Of a stretch of DNA of 64,000 nt, positions 27,103 to 34,783 are shown piece by piece (positions within the stretch are counted from its first letter, which is position 1; every line of letters starts with the position of its first letter). The DNA is from Pseudomonas sp. ZH-FAD (lineage in GTDB: Bacteria > Pseudomonadota > Gammaproteobacteria > Pseudomonadales > Pseudomonadaceae). The position numbers and the translations under genes are program-made. The notes under the pieces were generated by a model. It worked only from the letters and a program-made list of their open reading frames with translations. It did no database searches and had not been told where the DNA came from. Location: NCBI RefSeq assembly GCF_002803095.1, contig NZ_PGLR01000005.1, positions 115,517 to 179,516 of the forward strand. Direction: 5' to 3'.

Positions 27103-27582
27103 ATGAAAGCTCAACTGACCCTCGCCACTCTGGCCCTTAGTCTGATCACTACCCACGTATTCGCCGCATCGAGCAGCGCGCCCTTCCCTCTGGTGGGCGA
27201 AGCCAAGGACAGCCAGGTACAACAGCAACCCATCGCACCGCTCGCCGAAGACGGCTCCGACCGCACGCCGGGCGCTCAACGCATCCAACTGACCGAGGGT
27301 GGCTATGAGCGCACCCCAGGTGCCCAGCGCATCCAACTGGTAGAGGGCGGCTATGAGCGTACTCCGGGCGCTCAGCGCGTTCAGCTGGCCGAAGGCGGTT
27401 ATGACCGCACTCCCGGCGCGCAACGCCTGCAGCTGGCTGAAGACGGCTCCGACCGTACCCCGGGCGCCCAGCGCATCCAGTTGGCAGAAGGTGGCTACGA
27501 GCGCACCCCTGGTGCCCAGCGCATTCAACTGGCCGAGGGCGGTTCCGATCGCCTGATCAAGCAGCGTGGCCACACTGCCTGA
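27103..27582 (+). CDS. Secreted protein with 16-residue tandem repeats, unknown function
   Basis: A protein of 159 residues: signal peptide KAQLTLATLALSLITTHVFA, a short linker (SSSAPFPLVGEAKDSQVQQQ), then six complete repeats of A-E-G-G-Y-E-R-T-P-G-A-Q-R-I-Q-L (residues 48-143) and a partial one AEGGSDRLIKQRGHTA (144-159). The start ATG 27103 has AAGGAG at 27089-27094. Repeats differ mainly at positions 3-6 (EDGSD/EGGYE/EGGYD). The composition (no Cys, few hydrophobics, regular Arg/Glu/Gln) suggests an extended or disordered wall- or matrix-binding protein or a beta-solenoid; no known family was recognised. It stands alone between divergent genes, ends with its own terminator, and would be periplasmic or extracellular. 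Confidence 0.85.
   Translation: MKAQLTLATLALSLITTHVFAASSSAPFPLVGEAKDSQVQQQPIAPLAEDGSDRTPGAQRIQLTEGGYERTPGAQRIQLVEGGYERTPGAQRVQLAEGGYDRTPGAQRLQLAEDGSDRTPGAQRIQLAEGGYERTPGAQRIQLAEGGSDRLIKQRGHTA
27244..27579. repeat. 48-bp coding tandem repeat array (7 units)
   Basis: Six full 48-bp units (27244-27531) and one diverged unit (to 27579), each coding for 16 residues with the invariant core RTPGAQR. Third-codon positions vary between units, so the array is not a recent expansion. The unit EDGSD appears twice (first and fifth), which may reflect a duplication of four units. Confidence 0.9.
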
Positions 27583-27603
27583 GCCTTGGCGTCACCCCCC
27601 AAA

Positions 27604-27627
27604 GCCCGGCGCATGCCGGGCTTTTTT
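27604..27627. terminator. Rho-independent terminator after repeat-protein gene
   Basis: GCCCGGC, loop GCAT, GCCGGGC, then six T residues, 22 bases after the stop of the repeat-protein gene. Preceding A residues mean it could also act in the other direction for desB. Confidence 0.9.
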
Positions 27628-27643
27628 ATGCCTTTCACGCGAG

Positions 27644-28726
27644 TCACGCCGTTCCTGTCGCGGGCAAGCGGTAGATCCAGATGCGCTGCAGCACGGTCGC
27701 GAACTGCCCCCACAAGGTGCCGCAGTTGTAATGCTGGCCATAGCGCTGGGCAATCAGGCGTACATCACGCGCCAGCTCGGCATAGCGCCGCGCCGGCAGA
27801 TCGGGGAACAGATGATGCTCGATCTGATGGCTGAGGTTGCCGGTCAGAATATGCAGCAGCGGCCCACCGGACAGGTTGCTCGACCCGCGCAGTTGGCGCA
27901 GGTACCAGTGCCCACGCGTCTCCCCTTCCAATACTTCGGGTGCAAACACCGCCGCCTTCTCGGTGAAGTGACCGCAGAAGATCACCAGAAAGGTCCACAG
28001 ATTGCGCAGCAGATTGGCCACCAGGTTGCCGGTCAGTACGGCCAGCGCATTGGCGCCGAGCAGCAGCGCCAGCAGCGGAAACGCCAGATAGTCCTTGCCC
28101 CACTGCCGCGCCAGCTTGGCGCCGAACCGACGTGCCAGCGGCTTCACTTCCTCCTTGCTGATACGTCCCTTGACCAGCTTGTCCAGACGCAGATGCTGGA
28201 TCGCCACGGCGTACTGGAACAGCAGTGCCTGAATCGTTACACACAGCGGCTGCCAACGATAGAAGGGTTTCCAGCGCTGCTCCGGGAACAGGCGCACCAC
28301 GCCATAGCCTACGTCATCGTCCATGCCCAGCACGTTGGTGTAGGTGTGATGCACATGGTTATGCGTATGCCGCCAGAAATCGGCCGGCCCGACGATGTCC
28401 CATTCGTACTGGCGCCCGGCGAATTCCGGGTCGTTCATCCAGTCGTACTGGCCGTGCATGACGTTGTGGCCCAGTTCCATGTTCTCGAGAATCTTGCCCA
28501 GGCCCAGCAGAAGGGTGCCGAGCAGCCAGGTCAGCGGGAACCAGCCGAGCATCAGCAGCGCGCGACCAGTCCAGCAGCACCCGCGCACGGCCGCGCGTAC
28601 GCGACGAATGTAGCGCGCGTCGGCTTCGCCCAGATCGGCCAGGGTGCGCTGGCGCAGAGCATCCAGCTCCTGACCGAAGGCCTCGAGCTCGGCCGGGTTC
28701 AACTCACGATCAACACGAGCTGTCAC
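27644..28726 (-). CDS. desB: Acyl-CoA delta-9 fatty acid desaturase (DesB/DesC type)
   Basis: A 360-residue membrane-bound desaturase with the three histidine boxes: GHNVMH, HTHNHVHH and QIEHHLF. They bind the di-iron centre that inserts the double bond in acyl-CoA. The GTG start at 28726 has a GGAGG site and overlaps the stop of the reductase gene (GTGA), giving an operon reductase-desaturase. In P. aeruginosa the paired genes (PA4889-PA4888) with the regulator DesT (PA4890) form the aerobic acyl-CoA desaturase system; in P. aeruginosa publications the pair is called DesC (reductase) and DesB (desaturase). The symbol is by that correspondence. Confidence 0.88.
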   Translation of the reverse strand: MTARVDRELNPAELEAFGQELDALRQRTLADLGEADARYIRRVRAAVRGCCWTGRALLMLGWFPLTWLLGTLLLGLGKILENMELGHNVMHGQYDWMNDPEFAGRQYEWDIVGPADFWRHTHNHVHHTYTNVLGMDDDVGYGVVRLFPEQRWKPFYRWQPLCVTIQALLFQYAVAIQHLRLDKLVKGRISKEEVKPLARRFGAKLARQWGKDYLAFPLLALLLGANALAVLTGNLVANLLRNLWTFLVIFCGHFTEKAAVFAPEVLEGETRGHWYLRQLRGSSNLSGGPLLHILTGNLSHQIEHHLFPDLPARRYAELARDVRLIAQRYGQHYNCGTLWGQFATVLQRIWIYRLPATGTA

Positions 28727-29811
28727 AGATCGACCTCCACGTCCCCATGCGGGGCACTGACACATAGACGTATGGGTTGATTGGGTTCGGCGAACAGCGC
28801 ACCGCTACGCAGATCGCGCACCGTGCCGGCCAGCAGCAGGCAGGTGCAGCTGGTGCAGATGCCCTGGCGACAGCCATGGGCCGGGCGCAGCCCGCTGGCC
28901 TCGGCCTGCTCCAGCAGGCTGGCATTGCCGTTGCCCGAGACCTGCTGGCCGCTGCGCGCAAAGCGCAGACGAACCTCGCCGGTATCGGCCTCAGCCAGCA
29001 CCGGCAACGGGCTGAAGCTTTCCGCCTGCAGGCTGGCCCCGCGCCCGGCGTCGCGCCACCAGCCGCACGCCTGCTCGACGAAACCACGCGGGCCGCATAG
29101 CAACAGGTGCTCGCCCGGCAGCGCTGCCAGTTGTTCGGCCGTCAGGCGGCCACCCGCCTCACCGCTGAAGGCCCAGCGCACCTGGAAGTTGGTGTAGCGC
29201 GCAGCCAGCGCCTGCAGCTCTTCGGCAAAGGCCTGCTGCCCCTGGCGACGCACCTGATGCAGCAGCGTCACCGGCGCAGAAAAGCCACGCGCCAGTGCAT
29301 CACGCAACAAACCGAGCAACGGCGTGATGCCGCTGCCAGCCGCCAGCAGCAACACCGCATTCGGCTCCTGCGGCCAGGCGAAATCGCCGAAGGCCTGACC
29401 CAGCTCGACCACCTCACCCACCTCCAGATGATCGAGCAGCAAATTGGACAGGTGCCCGCCCGGCTGGCGTTTGATCGCAAGCTCGATGCGCCCGTCGGCA
29501 GCCACCGACGTCAGGCTGTAACTGCGCCCGTGACGCACGCCGTCCTGCTCCAGATACAGCTGGACATGCTGCCCGGCTCGCCAGCCCCGCGCATTGCCAT
29601 TGCAGTGCAGCTCAAGTGCCAGCATGTCGTCGGCCACCCAGCGGCGCGCCTCGACCCTGGCGAACACGCGATTGAGGCGCAGCGCCGGGTGCAGCAGACG
29701 CAGGCACAGGTCGACGTCCGCTTCGCGCAGCCAGCCGGACGCACAGAGCCGGCGCAGCGGTTGCAGACCGCGAGCGACATGCCGCGCCAGTGACAGGGAA
29801 AGCAGAGCCAT
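28723..29811 (-). CDS. desC: Ferredoxin-type oxidoreductase, electron donor to desaturase
   Basis: A protein of 362 residues with an FAD-binding front (GRSYSLTSVAADG), an NAD(P) half (VLLLAAGSGITPLLGLL, LLLCGPRGFVEQACGWW) and a C-terminal plant-type [2Fe-2S] domain (AHGCRQGICTSCTCLLLAG, with a further C near the end). This is the reductase-ferredoxin fusion that passes electrons from NAD(P)H to the desaturase. The ATG at 29811 is preferred to upstream codons. It is the first gene of the operon, and its promoter region (29812-29959) holds two DesT-like operators shared with the divergent desT. Confidence 0.88.
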   Translation of the reverse strand: MALLSLSLARHVARGLQPLRRLCASGWLREADVDLCLRLLHPALRLNRVFARVEARRWVADDMLALELHCNGNARGWRAGQHVQLYLEQDGVRHGRSYSLTSVAADGRIELAIKRQPGGHLSNLLLDHLEVGEVVELGQAFGDFAWPQEPNAVLLLAAGSGITPLLGLLRDALARGFSAPVTLLHQVRRQGQQAFAEELQALAARYTNFQVRWAFSGEAGGRLTAEQLAALPGEHLLLCGPRGFVEQACGWWRDAGRGASLQAESFSPLPVLAEADTGEVRLRFARSGQQVSGNGNASLLEQAEASGLRPAHGCRQGICTSCTCLLLAGTVRDLRSGALFAEPNQPIRLCVSAPHGDVEVDL

Positions 29812-29822
29812 GAATGAATTCC

Positions 29823-29840
29823 AGTGAACACTTGTGCACA
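29823..29840. promoter_or_regulatory. DesT-like operator 1
   Basis: AGTGAACACTTGTGCACA matches 14 of 18 positions of the P. aeruginosa DesT palindrome as I recall it (AGTGAACGCTTGTTGACT). It lies 12 bases upstream of the desC start codon on the minus strand. Confidence 0.6.
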
Positions 29841-29864
29841 AGGCTGACAGATAGCCTCCATTTC

Positions 29865-29882
29865 AGTCAACAGTCGTTCACC
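29865..29882. promoter_or_regulatory. DesT-like operator 2
   Basis: Read on the minus strand, GGTGAACGACTGTTGACT matches the recalled DesT site at 15 of 18 positions. Its centre is 42 bases (four helical turns) from that of operator 1, suggesting two dimers bound on one face between desC and desT. Confidence 0.65.
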
Positions 29883-29959
29883 GAACTGCATCCGCGCGGT
29901 TCGACGCTAGCGCCGCGCATTTGCTAGAGTGCGGCATCGCTCAACGACCCCGATCTCGC

Positions 29960-30646
29960 ATGACGCCACGCGCCGAACAGAAGCAGCAGACCCGCCAGGC
30001 CCTGATGGAAGCCGCGCTCACCCTGATGGAGAGCGGCCGCGGCTTTGGCAGCCTGAGCCTGCGCGAAGTGACCCGCGGCGCCGGCATCGTGCCCACCGGT
30101 TTCTATCGCCATTTCGCCGATATGGACGAGCTGGGCCTGGCGCTGGTGGCGGAGGTGGGCGAAACCTTCCGTGCGGCGATCCGCCAGGTGCGTCGTCACG
30201 AATTCGAAATGCGCGGCATGATCGACGCCTCGGTGCGTATCTTCCTCGCCGAAGTGGCTGCCAATCGCGCTCAGTTCCTCTTTCTCGCCCGCGAGCAGTA
30301 CGGCGGTTCGCAACCGGTGCGCCAGGCCATTGCGGCCCTGCGCGAACGCATCACCAGCGACCTGGCCGCCGACCTCAAACTGATGAACCGCATGCCGCAC
30401 CTCGACGATGCAGCGCTCGACGTGGTGTCGGATCTGGTGGTGAAGACGGTGTTCGCCACCCTGCCCGAACTGATCGATCCGCCCGCTGAAACCTTGCCGG
30501 CGCACCTCACGGCAGAGGCCAAGGTCATCCAGCAACTGCGCTTCATCATGGTTGGTGGCAAGCACTGGTTGGGCCTGGGCAAGCCATCCGAGCAGAGCGC
30601 ACCACAATCGTGCACGAACAGCGAAAACGCACCAAATAAATCCTGA
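29960..30646 (+). CDS. desT: TetR-family repressor DesT
   Basis: A 228-residue TetR protein. The N-terminal helix-turn-helix is in LREVTRGAGIVPTGFYRHFADMD (near residues 38-60). The C-terminal domain has the acyl-CoA-binding type region. In P. aeruginosa DesT senses the ratio of saturated to unsaturated acyl-CoA and represses desCB. The ATG at 29960 is chosen over a longer open frame because it starts the TetR domain correctly (MTPRAEQKQQTRQALMEAAL). It is divergent from desC. The 3' end of the gene carries an NtrC-like site belonging to the ureE promoter. Confidence 0.88.
   Translation: MTPRAEQKQQTRQALMEAALTLMESGRGFGSLSLREVTRGAGIVPTGFYRHFADMDELGLALVAEVGETFRAAIRQVRRHEFEMRGMIDASVRIFLAEVAANRAQFLFLAREQYGGSQPVRQAIAALRERITSDLAADLKLMNRMPHLDDAALDVVSDLVVKTVFATLPELIDPPAETLPAHLTAEAKVIQQLRFIMVGGKHWLGLGKPSEQSAPQSCTNSENAPNKS
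30598..30614. promoter_or_regulatory. NtrC-like enhancer site upstream of ureE
   Basis: CGCACC, five bases, CGTGCA matches the NtrC palindrome TGCACC-N5-GGTGCA at 10 of 12 positions. It lies inside the 3' end of desT, about 110 bases before the -24 element of the ureE promoter, the usual distance for an NtrC enhancer. Confidence 0.5.
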
Positions 30647-30707
30647 CCGCTCTGCCAAGTTATCCACAGAGCGCCTGAACGCCCCTTCCTGCGCCACTCT
30701 TCGGCCT

Positions 30708-30722
30708 TGGCAAGCCACTTGC
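30708..30722 (+). promoter_or_regulatory. Predicted sigma54 (RpoN) promoter of ureE operon
   Basis: TGGCAA, five bases, TTGC matches TGGCAC-N5-TTGC at 9 of 10 positions with GG and GC intact. The start point would be near 30733, 26 bases before the ureE ATG at 30759. The gap 30647-30758 also holds one DnaA-box-like TTATCCACA at 30660. Confidence 0.7.
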
Positions 30723-30758
30723 ACTATTTCCGGGCACATTGCCCCGGAATAGATACGC

Positions 30759-31259
30759 ATGCTGGTGATCCACTCCCGAATCGCGCCACAGGCTGCTGCG
30801 GACGCCGAACTGGAACTGACCTTCGAAGCCCGCAGCAAAAGCCGCCTGCGCTGCTTCACCACGGCGGGCGAGGAAGTCGGCCTGTTCCTCGAGCGCGGCC
30901 AACCGGCACTGGCCGATGGTGAGTTTCTGCTGGCCAAGGACGGACGCATCGTACGCGTGCGCGCCAAGGCCGAGCCGCTGCTGCATGTCACCTGCGCCAG
31001 CCCCTTCGAGCTGATGCGCGCCGCCTACCATCTGGGTAACCGCCATGTCGCCCTGCAACTGGGCGACGGCTGGCTGCGCCTGCCAGACGACTACGTGCTC
31101 AAAGCCATGCTCGAACAGCTCGGCGCCACCGTCGAAGCCATCCAGGCGCCCTACCAGCCCGAGCAGGGCGCCTATGGCGGCGGTCATCATCACTCCCATC
31201 ATGGCGACGAGGAATTCAACTACGGCCCGCGCCTGCACCAGTTCGGTGTGCGCAAGTGA
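30759..31259 (+). CDS. ureE: Urease accessory protein UreE (nickel chaperone)
   Basis: A 166-residue protein with the UreE two-domain plan: the N-terminal binding domain (LRCFTTAGEEVGLFLERGQPALADGE) and the metallochaperone domain (HVTCASPFELMRAAYHLGNRHVALQLG). The C-terminus has a histidine-rich tail GGGHHHSHHGDEE that binds nickel. UreE delivers nickel to UreG for insertion in urease. It opens the accessory operon ureE-ureF-ureG-hupE, 26 kb from the structural genes. A predicted sigma54 promoter lies just upstream. Confidence 0.96.
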   Translation: MLVIHSRIAPQAAADAELELTFEARSKSRLRCFTTAGEEVGLFLERGQPALADGEFLLAKDGRIVRVRAKAEPLLHVTCASPFELMRAAYHLGNRHVALQLGDGWLRLPDDYVLKAMLEQLGATVEAIQAPYQPEQGAYGGGHHHSHHGDEEFNYGPRLHQFGVRK

Positions 31260-31296
31260 GCCAAGCGACATCGCCCACGCATATCGGGGTCAGCTC

Positions 31297-31971
31297 ATGA
31301 AACCGGCCTGGGCCCTGTTGCGCCTGGCCAGCCCGCAGCTACCCATCGGCGGTTACAGCTACTCGCAAGGCCTGGAGTGGGCCATCGACAGCGGCCTGAT
31401 CCGGGATGCCGACGCCGCCGAACGCTGGCTGGCCGATCAGTTGACGCTCAACCTCGCCCGCTTCGAAGCGCCGCTGCTGCTGGCTCACTGCCGCGCCGCG
31501 CACGAGGGCAACTGGCCGCACCTGCAGGAACTGGCCGAACGGCACCGCGCCAGCCGCGAAACCCGCGAACTGGCTCTGGAAAGCCGGCAGATGGGCTACT
31601 CGCTGCGGCAACTGCTCGAAGGCCTGCCCGAGCTGGACGAAGCCGCACGCGAACTGCTCGCAAGCCATCACGAACCGGGCCTGGCCCTGGCCTGGGCGCT
31701 GGCCGCACGCGCCTGGCAGATCACCCCGGACGATGCCCTGGCCGCCTGGCTCTGGGGCTGGCTGGAAAACCAGCTGGCCGTCCTGATGAAAGTGCTGCCG
31801 CTGGGCCAGCAGGCCGCCCAGCGCCTGACCAGCCGTCTGCTGCCAACGCTCGAGGCCGCCCAGCAGCAGGCCGCCAGCCTTTCTCCCGAACACTGGGGCA
31901 GTGCCGCCTTTGGCCTGACCCTGGCGAGCATGGCGCACGAACGCCAGTACTCGCGTCTCTTCCGCTCCTGA
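31297..31971 (+). CDS. ureF: Urease accessory protein UreF
   Basis: A 224-residue all-helical protein beginning [20 protein letters not shown] followed by [15 protein letters not shown], the canonical UreF start. UreF forms the UreDFG complex on apo-urease and activates UreG. The start at ATG 31297 was chosen since the open frame further upstream overlaps ureE. The ending [18 protein letters not shown] is typical. It is 16 bases from ureG, in one operon. Confidence 0.96.
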   Translation: MKPAWALLRLASPQLPIGGYSYSQGLEWAIDSGLIRDADAAERWLADQLTLNLARFEAPLLLAHCRAAHEGNWPHLQELAERHRASRETRELALESRQMGYSLRQLLEGLPELDEAARELLASHHEPGLALAWALAARAWQITPDDALAAWLWGWLENQLAVLMKVLPLGQQAAQRLTSRLLPTLEAAQQQAASLSPEHWGSAAFGLTLASMAHERQYSRLFRS

Positions 31972-31987
31972 CGAGGAACATCAGCAC

Positions 31988-32602
31988 ATGAACAGCCAAC
32001 CTCTGCGTGTCGGTATCGGCGGCCCGGTCGGTTCCGGCAAAACCGCCCTCACCCTGGCCCTGTGCCGCGCCCTGCGCGAGCGCTACAACATCGCCGTGGT
32101 CACCAACGACATCTACACCCAGGAAGACGCCCAGTTCCTGGTGCGCAACGAGGCCCTGGAGCCCGAGCGCATCATCGGCGTGGAAACCGGCGGCTGCCCG
32201 CACACCGCCATTCGCGAAGACGCCTCGATCAACCTGGAAGCGGTCGAGCAGCTCAACCGCCGCTTCCCTGGCCTGGACCTGATCATCGTCGAGTCCGGCG
32301 GTGACAACCTGTCGGCCACCTTCAGCCCCGAGCTGTCCGACCTCACCCTGTATGTGATCGACGTATCGGCCGGCGACAAGCTGCCACGCAAGGGCGGACC
32401 GGGCATCTGCAAGTCCGACCTGCTGGTGATCAACAAGGTCGACCTGGCCCCCATGGTCGGTGCCTCGCTGGAGGTGATGGAGCGCGACACGCTGAAGATG
32501 CGCGGCGACAAGCCCTTCGTCTTCAGCAACCAGAAAGTCGGCCAGGGTCTCGACGAGATCATCGCCTTCATCGAACGCCAGGGCATGCTCACGGCGGCCT
32601 GA
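31988..32602 (+). CDS. ureG: Urease accessory GTPase UreG
   Basis: A 204-residue SIMIBI GTPase. The P-loop [13 protein letters not shown] is near residues 9-21; the nickel-binding [13 protein letters not shown] (CPH motif) is near 67-79; the guanine site VINKVDLAP is visible. It couples GTP hydrolysis to nickel insertion. The length and all motifs are normal. Confidence 0.98.
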   Translation: MNSQPLRVGIGGPVGSGKTALTLALCRALRERYNIAVVTNDIYTQEDAQFLVRNEALEPERIIGVETGGCPHTAIREDASINLEAVEQLNRRFPGLDLIIVESGGDNLSATFSPELSDLTLYVIDVSAGDKLPRKGGPGICKSDLLVINKVDLAPMVGASLEVMERDTLKMRGDKPFVFSNQKVGQGLDEIIAFIERQGMLTAA

Positions 32603-32624
32603 TTCCCCATTCAAGGAGATACTC

Positions 32625-33197
32625 ATGAATTTGCGCAAAACCCTCTACGCCATCGCTCTGTTCTGCACCCCGGCGCTGGCCTTCGCCCACCCAGGGCATG
32701 GCGATTCCGGGATCATGGCCGGCCTGGCCCACCCGGTGTTCGGCCTGGATCACCTGCTGGCGATGTTCGCCGTTGGCCTGTGGGCCGCGCAGCAGAGCGG
32801 CGCAGCACGCTGGGTGCTGCCGGTGACCTTCGTCGGCAGCATGCTGATCGGCGGCCTGCTGGGTTTCGCCGGCGTGGAAATTCCGCTGATGGAAACCGGT
32901 ATCGCCGGTTCGGTGCTAGCCTTCGGCCTGCTGGTAGCCGTGGCTGCACGTCTGTCGATGGTGGTATCCATTGCCCTGACCGCCATCTTCGCCCTCACCC
33001 ACGGCGTCGCCCATGGTCTGGAACTGCCGGATCTGGCCAGCCCCTTCGGTTATGCCATCGGCTTCATCGTCGCCACCGCCGCGCTGCACGCCATCGGTTT
33101 CGCCCTGGTGCGCTTTCTGCCACAAGCAGCCGCACCGCTGGTGCGCATCGCTGGCGCTGCGTCGGCCGCCACCGGCGTCTGGCTGCTGGCCAGCTAA
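32625..33197 (+). CDS. hupE: HupE/UreJ-family nickel permease
   Basis: A 190-residue membrane protein with a signal-like first segment and the HPGHGD motif right after it (AFAHPGHGDSGIMAGLAHPVFGLDHLLAM). Six or so further helices follow. HupE/UreJ proteins transport nickel in hydrogenase and urease loci; here it follows ureG at once, so it likely supplies nickel for urease. Also called ureJ in this context. It is the last gene of the operon. Confidence 0.9.
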   Translation: MNLRKTLYAIALFCTPALAFAHPGHGDSGIMAGLAHPVFGLDHLLAMFAVGLWAAQQSGAARWVLPVTFVGSMLIGGLLGFAGVEIPLMETGIAGSVLAFGLLVAVAARLSMVVSIALTAIFALTHGVAHGLELPDLASPFGYAIGFIVATAALHAIGFALVRFLPQAAAPLVRIAGAASAATGVWLLAS

Positions 33198-33210
33198 GCG
33201 CCGGCAATCG

Positions 33211-33272
33211 GTAGGGTGCGCCATGCGCACCGATGTCGTCGTGGACACCGCAGTACGCGACGCACCTTACCG
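33211..33272. repeat. Palindromic repeat (GGTAGGGTGCG type)
   Basis: GGTAGGGTGCG (33211-33221) is inverted against CGCACCTTACC (33262-33272), 10 of 11 matches, with an inner GGTGCGCCATGCGCACC palindrome. This is a kind of extragenic element common in pseudomonads. It may act as the 3' end of the ureEFG-hupE transcript. Confidence 0.7.
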
Positions 33273-33345
33273 ACCGCCACCACAGCACTTGCCAACGCCC
33301 CTGCACTGGGGCACAAAGTCCCGAACCGCTTTCGAGACCCGGCCC

Positions 33346-34260
33346 ATGCTGCGCTTCACCCGATTTCTGCTCGTCCCGCTGCTGCTGATCGGCATCATCG
33401 TGCTGGTACTGACGCTGACCAGCCGTCAGGCGAGCATGCCTGCGGTGCTCGAAGACCTCGGCGAACGCCCTCTGGTGATCGCCCATCGCGGTGGCAAGGG
33501 GCTGTGGCCGGAAAACACTCTGTTCGCCTTCGAACGCGCCACTGCCCTCGGCGTCGACATGCTGGAGATGGATCTGCACCTGAGTCAGGACGCCAAGCTG
33601 GTGGTGATCCATGATGAAACCCTGGAACGCACCACCAATGGCCAGGGCCCGGTCGCGCACTTCAGCCTTGCGGAGCTGCAAGCGCTCGATGCCGGCTACA
33701 AATGGACGGCCGATGGTGGCCAGAGCTATCCCTACCGCGGCCAGGGTACGCGCATCGCCGCGCTGGAAGAGGTGTTCGAGCGCTTCCCATTGATCCCCAA
33801 GGCGCTCGAAATCAAGGTGCCCGATGTCGGCATGGAAGCTGTGCTCTGCGAAATGCTGGCGGCTTATGACCAACTCGATCGGGTCATCGTCGGCAGCTTT
33901 CATGAGCGCAGCCTCAAGCGCTTTCGTGAGCTCTGCCCGGAGGTCGCCACCTCGGCGGGGCCGGTTTCGGTGCGCCTGCTGCTGGCGCTGAATTGGCTGG
34001 GACTGAGCGACCTGCTGTCGCCCTCCTATCCAGTGCTGCAGATTCCTCCCCAGCACAGCGGCCTGACCCTGGCCACCCCGCGCCTCATACGCAATGCACA
34101 GACGCGTGGCTTGCACGTACAGCTGTGGACGATCAACGAACAACCGGAAATGCGGCGATTGCTGGAAATGGGCGCAAACGGTCTGATCACCGACTACCCG
34201 GATCGCGCCTTGCAGCTGCTCGGCCGCTCGACACAGCTCGGCGCGCTGCAGCCACAATGA
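33346..34260 (+). CDS. Glycerophosphodiester phosphodiesterase, membrane-anchored
   Basis: A 304-residue protein with an N-terminal hydrophobic anchor (FLLVPLLLIGIIVLVLTL) and a GDPD TIM-barrel domain. Catalytic motifs are LVIAHRGGKGLWPENTLFAF (two histidine/arginine motif), DMLEMDLHLSQDAKLVVIHD (metal ligands) and the ending GANGLITDYPDRALQLL. It hydrolyses glycerophosphodiesters to sn-glycerol 3-phosphate and an alcohol. The anchor suggests that it works in the periplasm. The frame is open from 33013 but that part overlaps hupE and the palindrome. Confidence 0.92.
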   Translation: MLRFTRFLLVPLLLIGIIVLVLTLTSRQASMPAVLEDLGERPLVIAHRGGKGLWPENTLFAFERATALGVDMLEMDLHLSQDAKLVVIHDETLERTTNGQGPVAHFSLAELQALDAGYKWTADGGQSYPYRGQGTRIAALEEVFERFPLIPKALEIKVPDVGMEAVLCEMLAAYDQLDRVIVGSFHERSLKRFRELCPEVATSAGPVSVRLLLALNWLGLSDLLSPSYPVLQIPPQHSGLTLATPRLIRNAQTRGLHVQLWTINEQPEMRRLLEMGANGLITDYPDRALQLLGRSTQLGALQPQ

Positions 34261-34783
34261 TGGCGAGCAACTCGCCACTTGTTTTTAGAGCCCACCCGAC
34301 AGGCGCTTGATGGCCTTGCCACCAGCTTATCCACAGACCTGCCAACAGAATCCGGGGATAACCAGCTTTGCTCACAGAGCGGCCGGCGAAAATGCTGGAC
34401 AACTCGGCCCGCCTTCGCTCTCGCCCGAGCCTTCAAAGGCGCTGATCAAAAAACCAGCAAAGCGCTGAAAGGCCCGCCTTATGAAGCCCTCAGCAATGCT
34501 TACAGCGCTTACCAACAAAACTATCCACAGACATCGTGGACAACCAACAACCGCCCGAAAAAGCCCTTCTAAATTGTCAACCCCCTGTGCACAAAGGAAA
34601 AATTCCGTTGCTCAAATATTCGTCAGCATGGCCTGAACGACGCACGGCGAGGCCAGCAGAAGAGCACCACCAGCTTACCCACAGAGATACCCACAGACCC
34701 CGTGGAAAACTTTATTATCAGCGTCTGGCACGCCACCTGCTATGAACATCAGGCTTCCCTGCCTCCCCTTGTAAGGACACTCC
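34261..34783. other. Gene-free 523-bp gap with DnaA-box-like 9-mers
   Basis: No coding signal is seen. The gap holds TTATCCACA (34327-34335), CTATCCACA (34521-34529), TTACCCACA (34675-34683), ATACCCACA (34687-34695) and the inverted TGTGCACAA (34586-34594), against the DnaA-box consensus TTATNCACA. Several are followed by inverted GTGGA or GGATAA. The stretch 34550-34640 is AT-richer than the surroundings. The sigma54 promoter for the LysE-type gene is at its right end (34726-34740). Confidence 0.6.
34726..34740 (+). promoter_or_regulatory. Predicted sigma54 promoter of LysE-type exporter gene
   Basis: TGGCAC, five bases, CTGC matches TGGCAC-N5-TTGC at 9 of 10 positions with the invariant GG and GC. 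Transcription would start near 34752, 32 bases before the ATG at 34784. Confidence 0.6.

Noticed and set aside
27244..27531. Regular 48-bp repeats suggesting a CRISPR array
   Set aside because: Units abut with no spacers, stay in one reading frame, and lie inside a gene with a signal peptide and a ribosome site.
34261..34783. Possible chromosomal replication origin because of DnaA-box-like sequences
   Set aside because: dnaA, dnaN, rpmH and gidA, which flank Pseudomonas oriC, are absent; the boxes are spread over several gaps. I kept only the weaker idea of DnaA binding.
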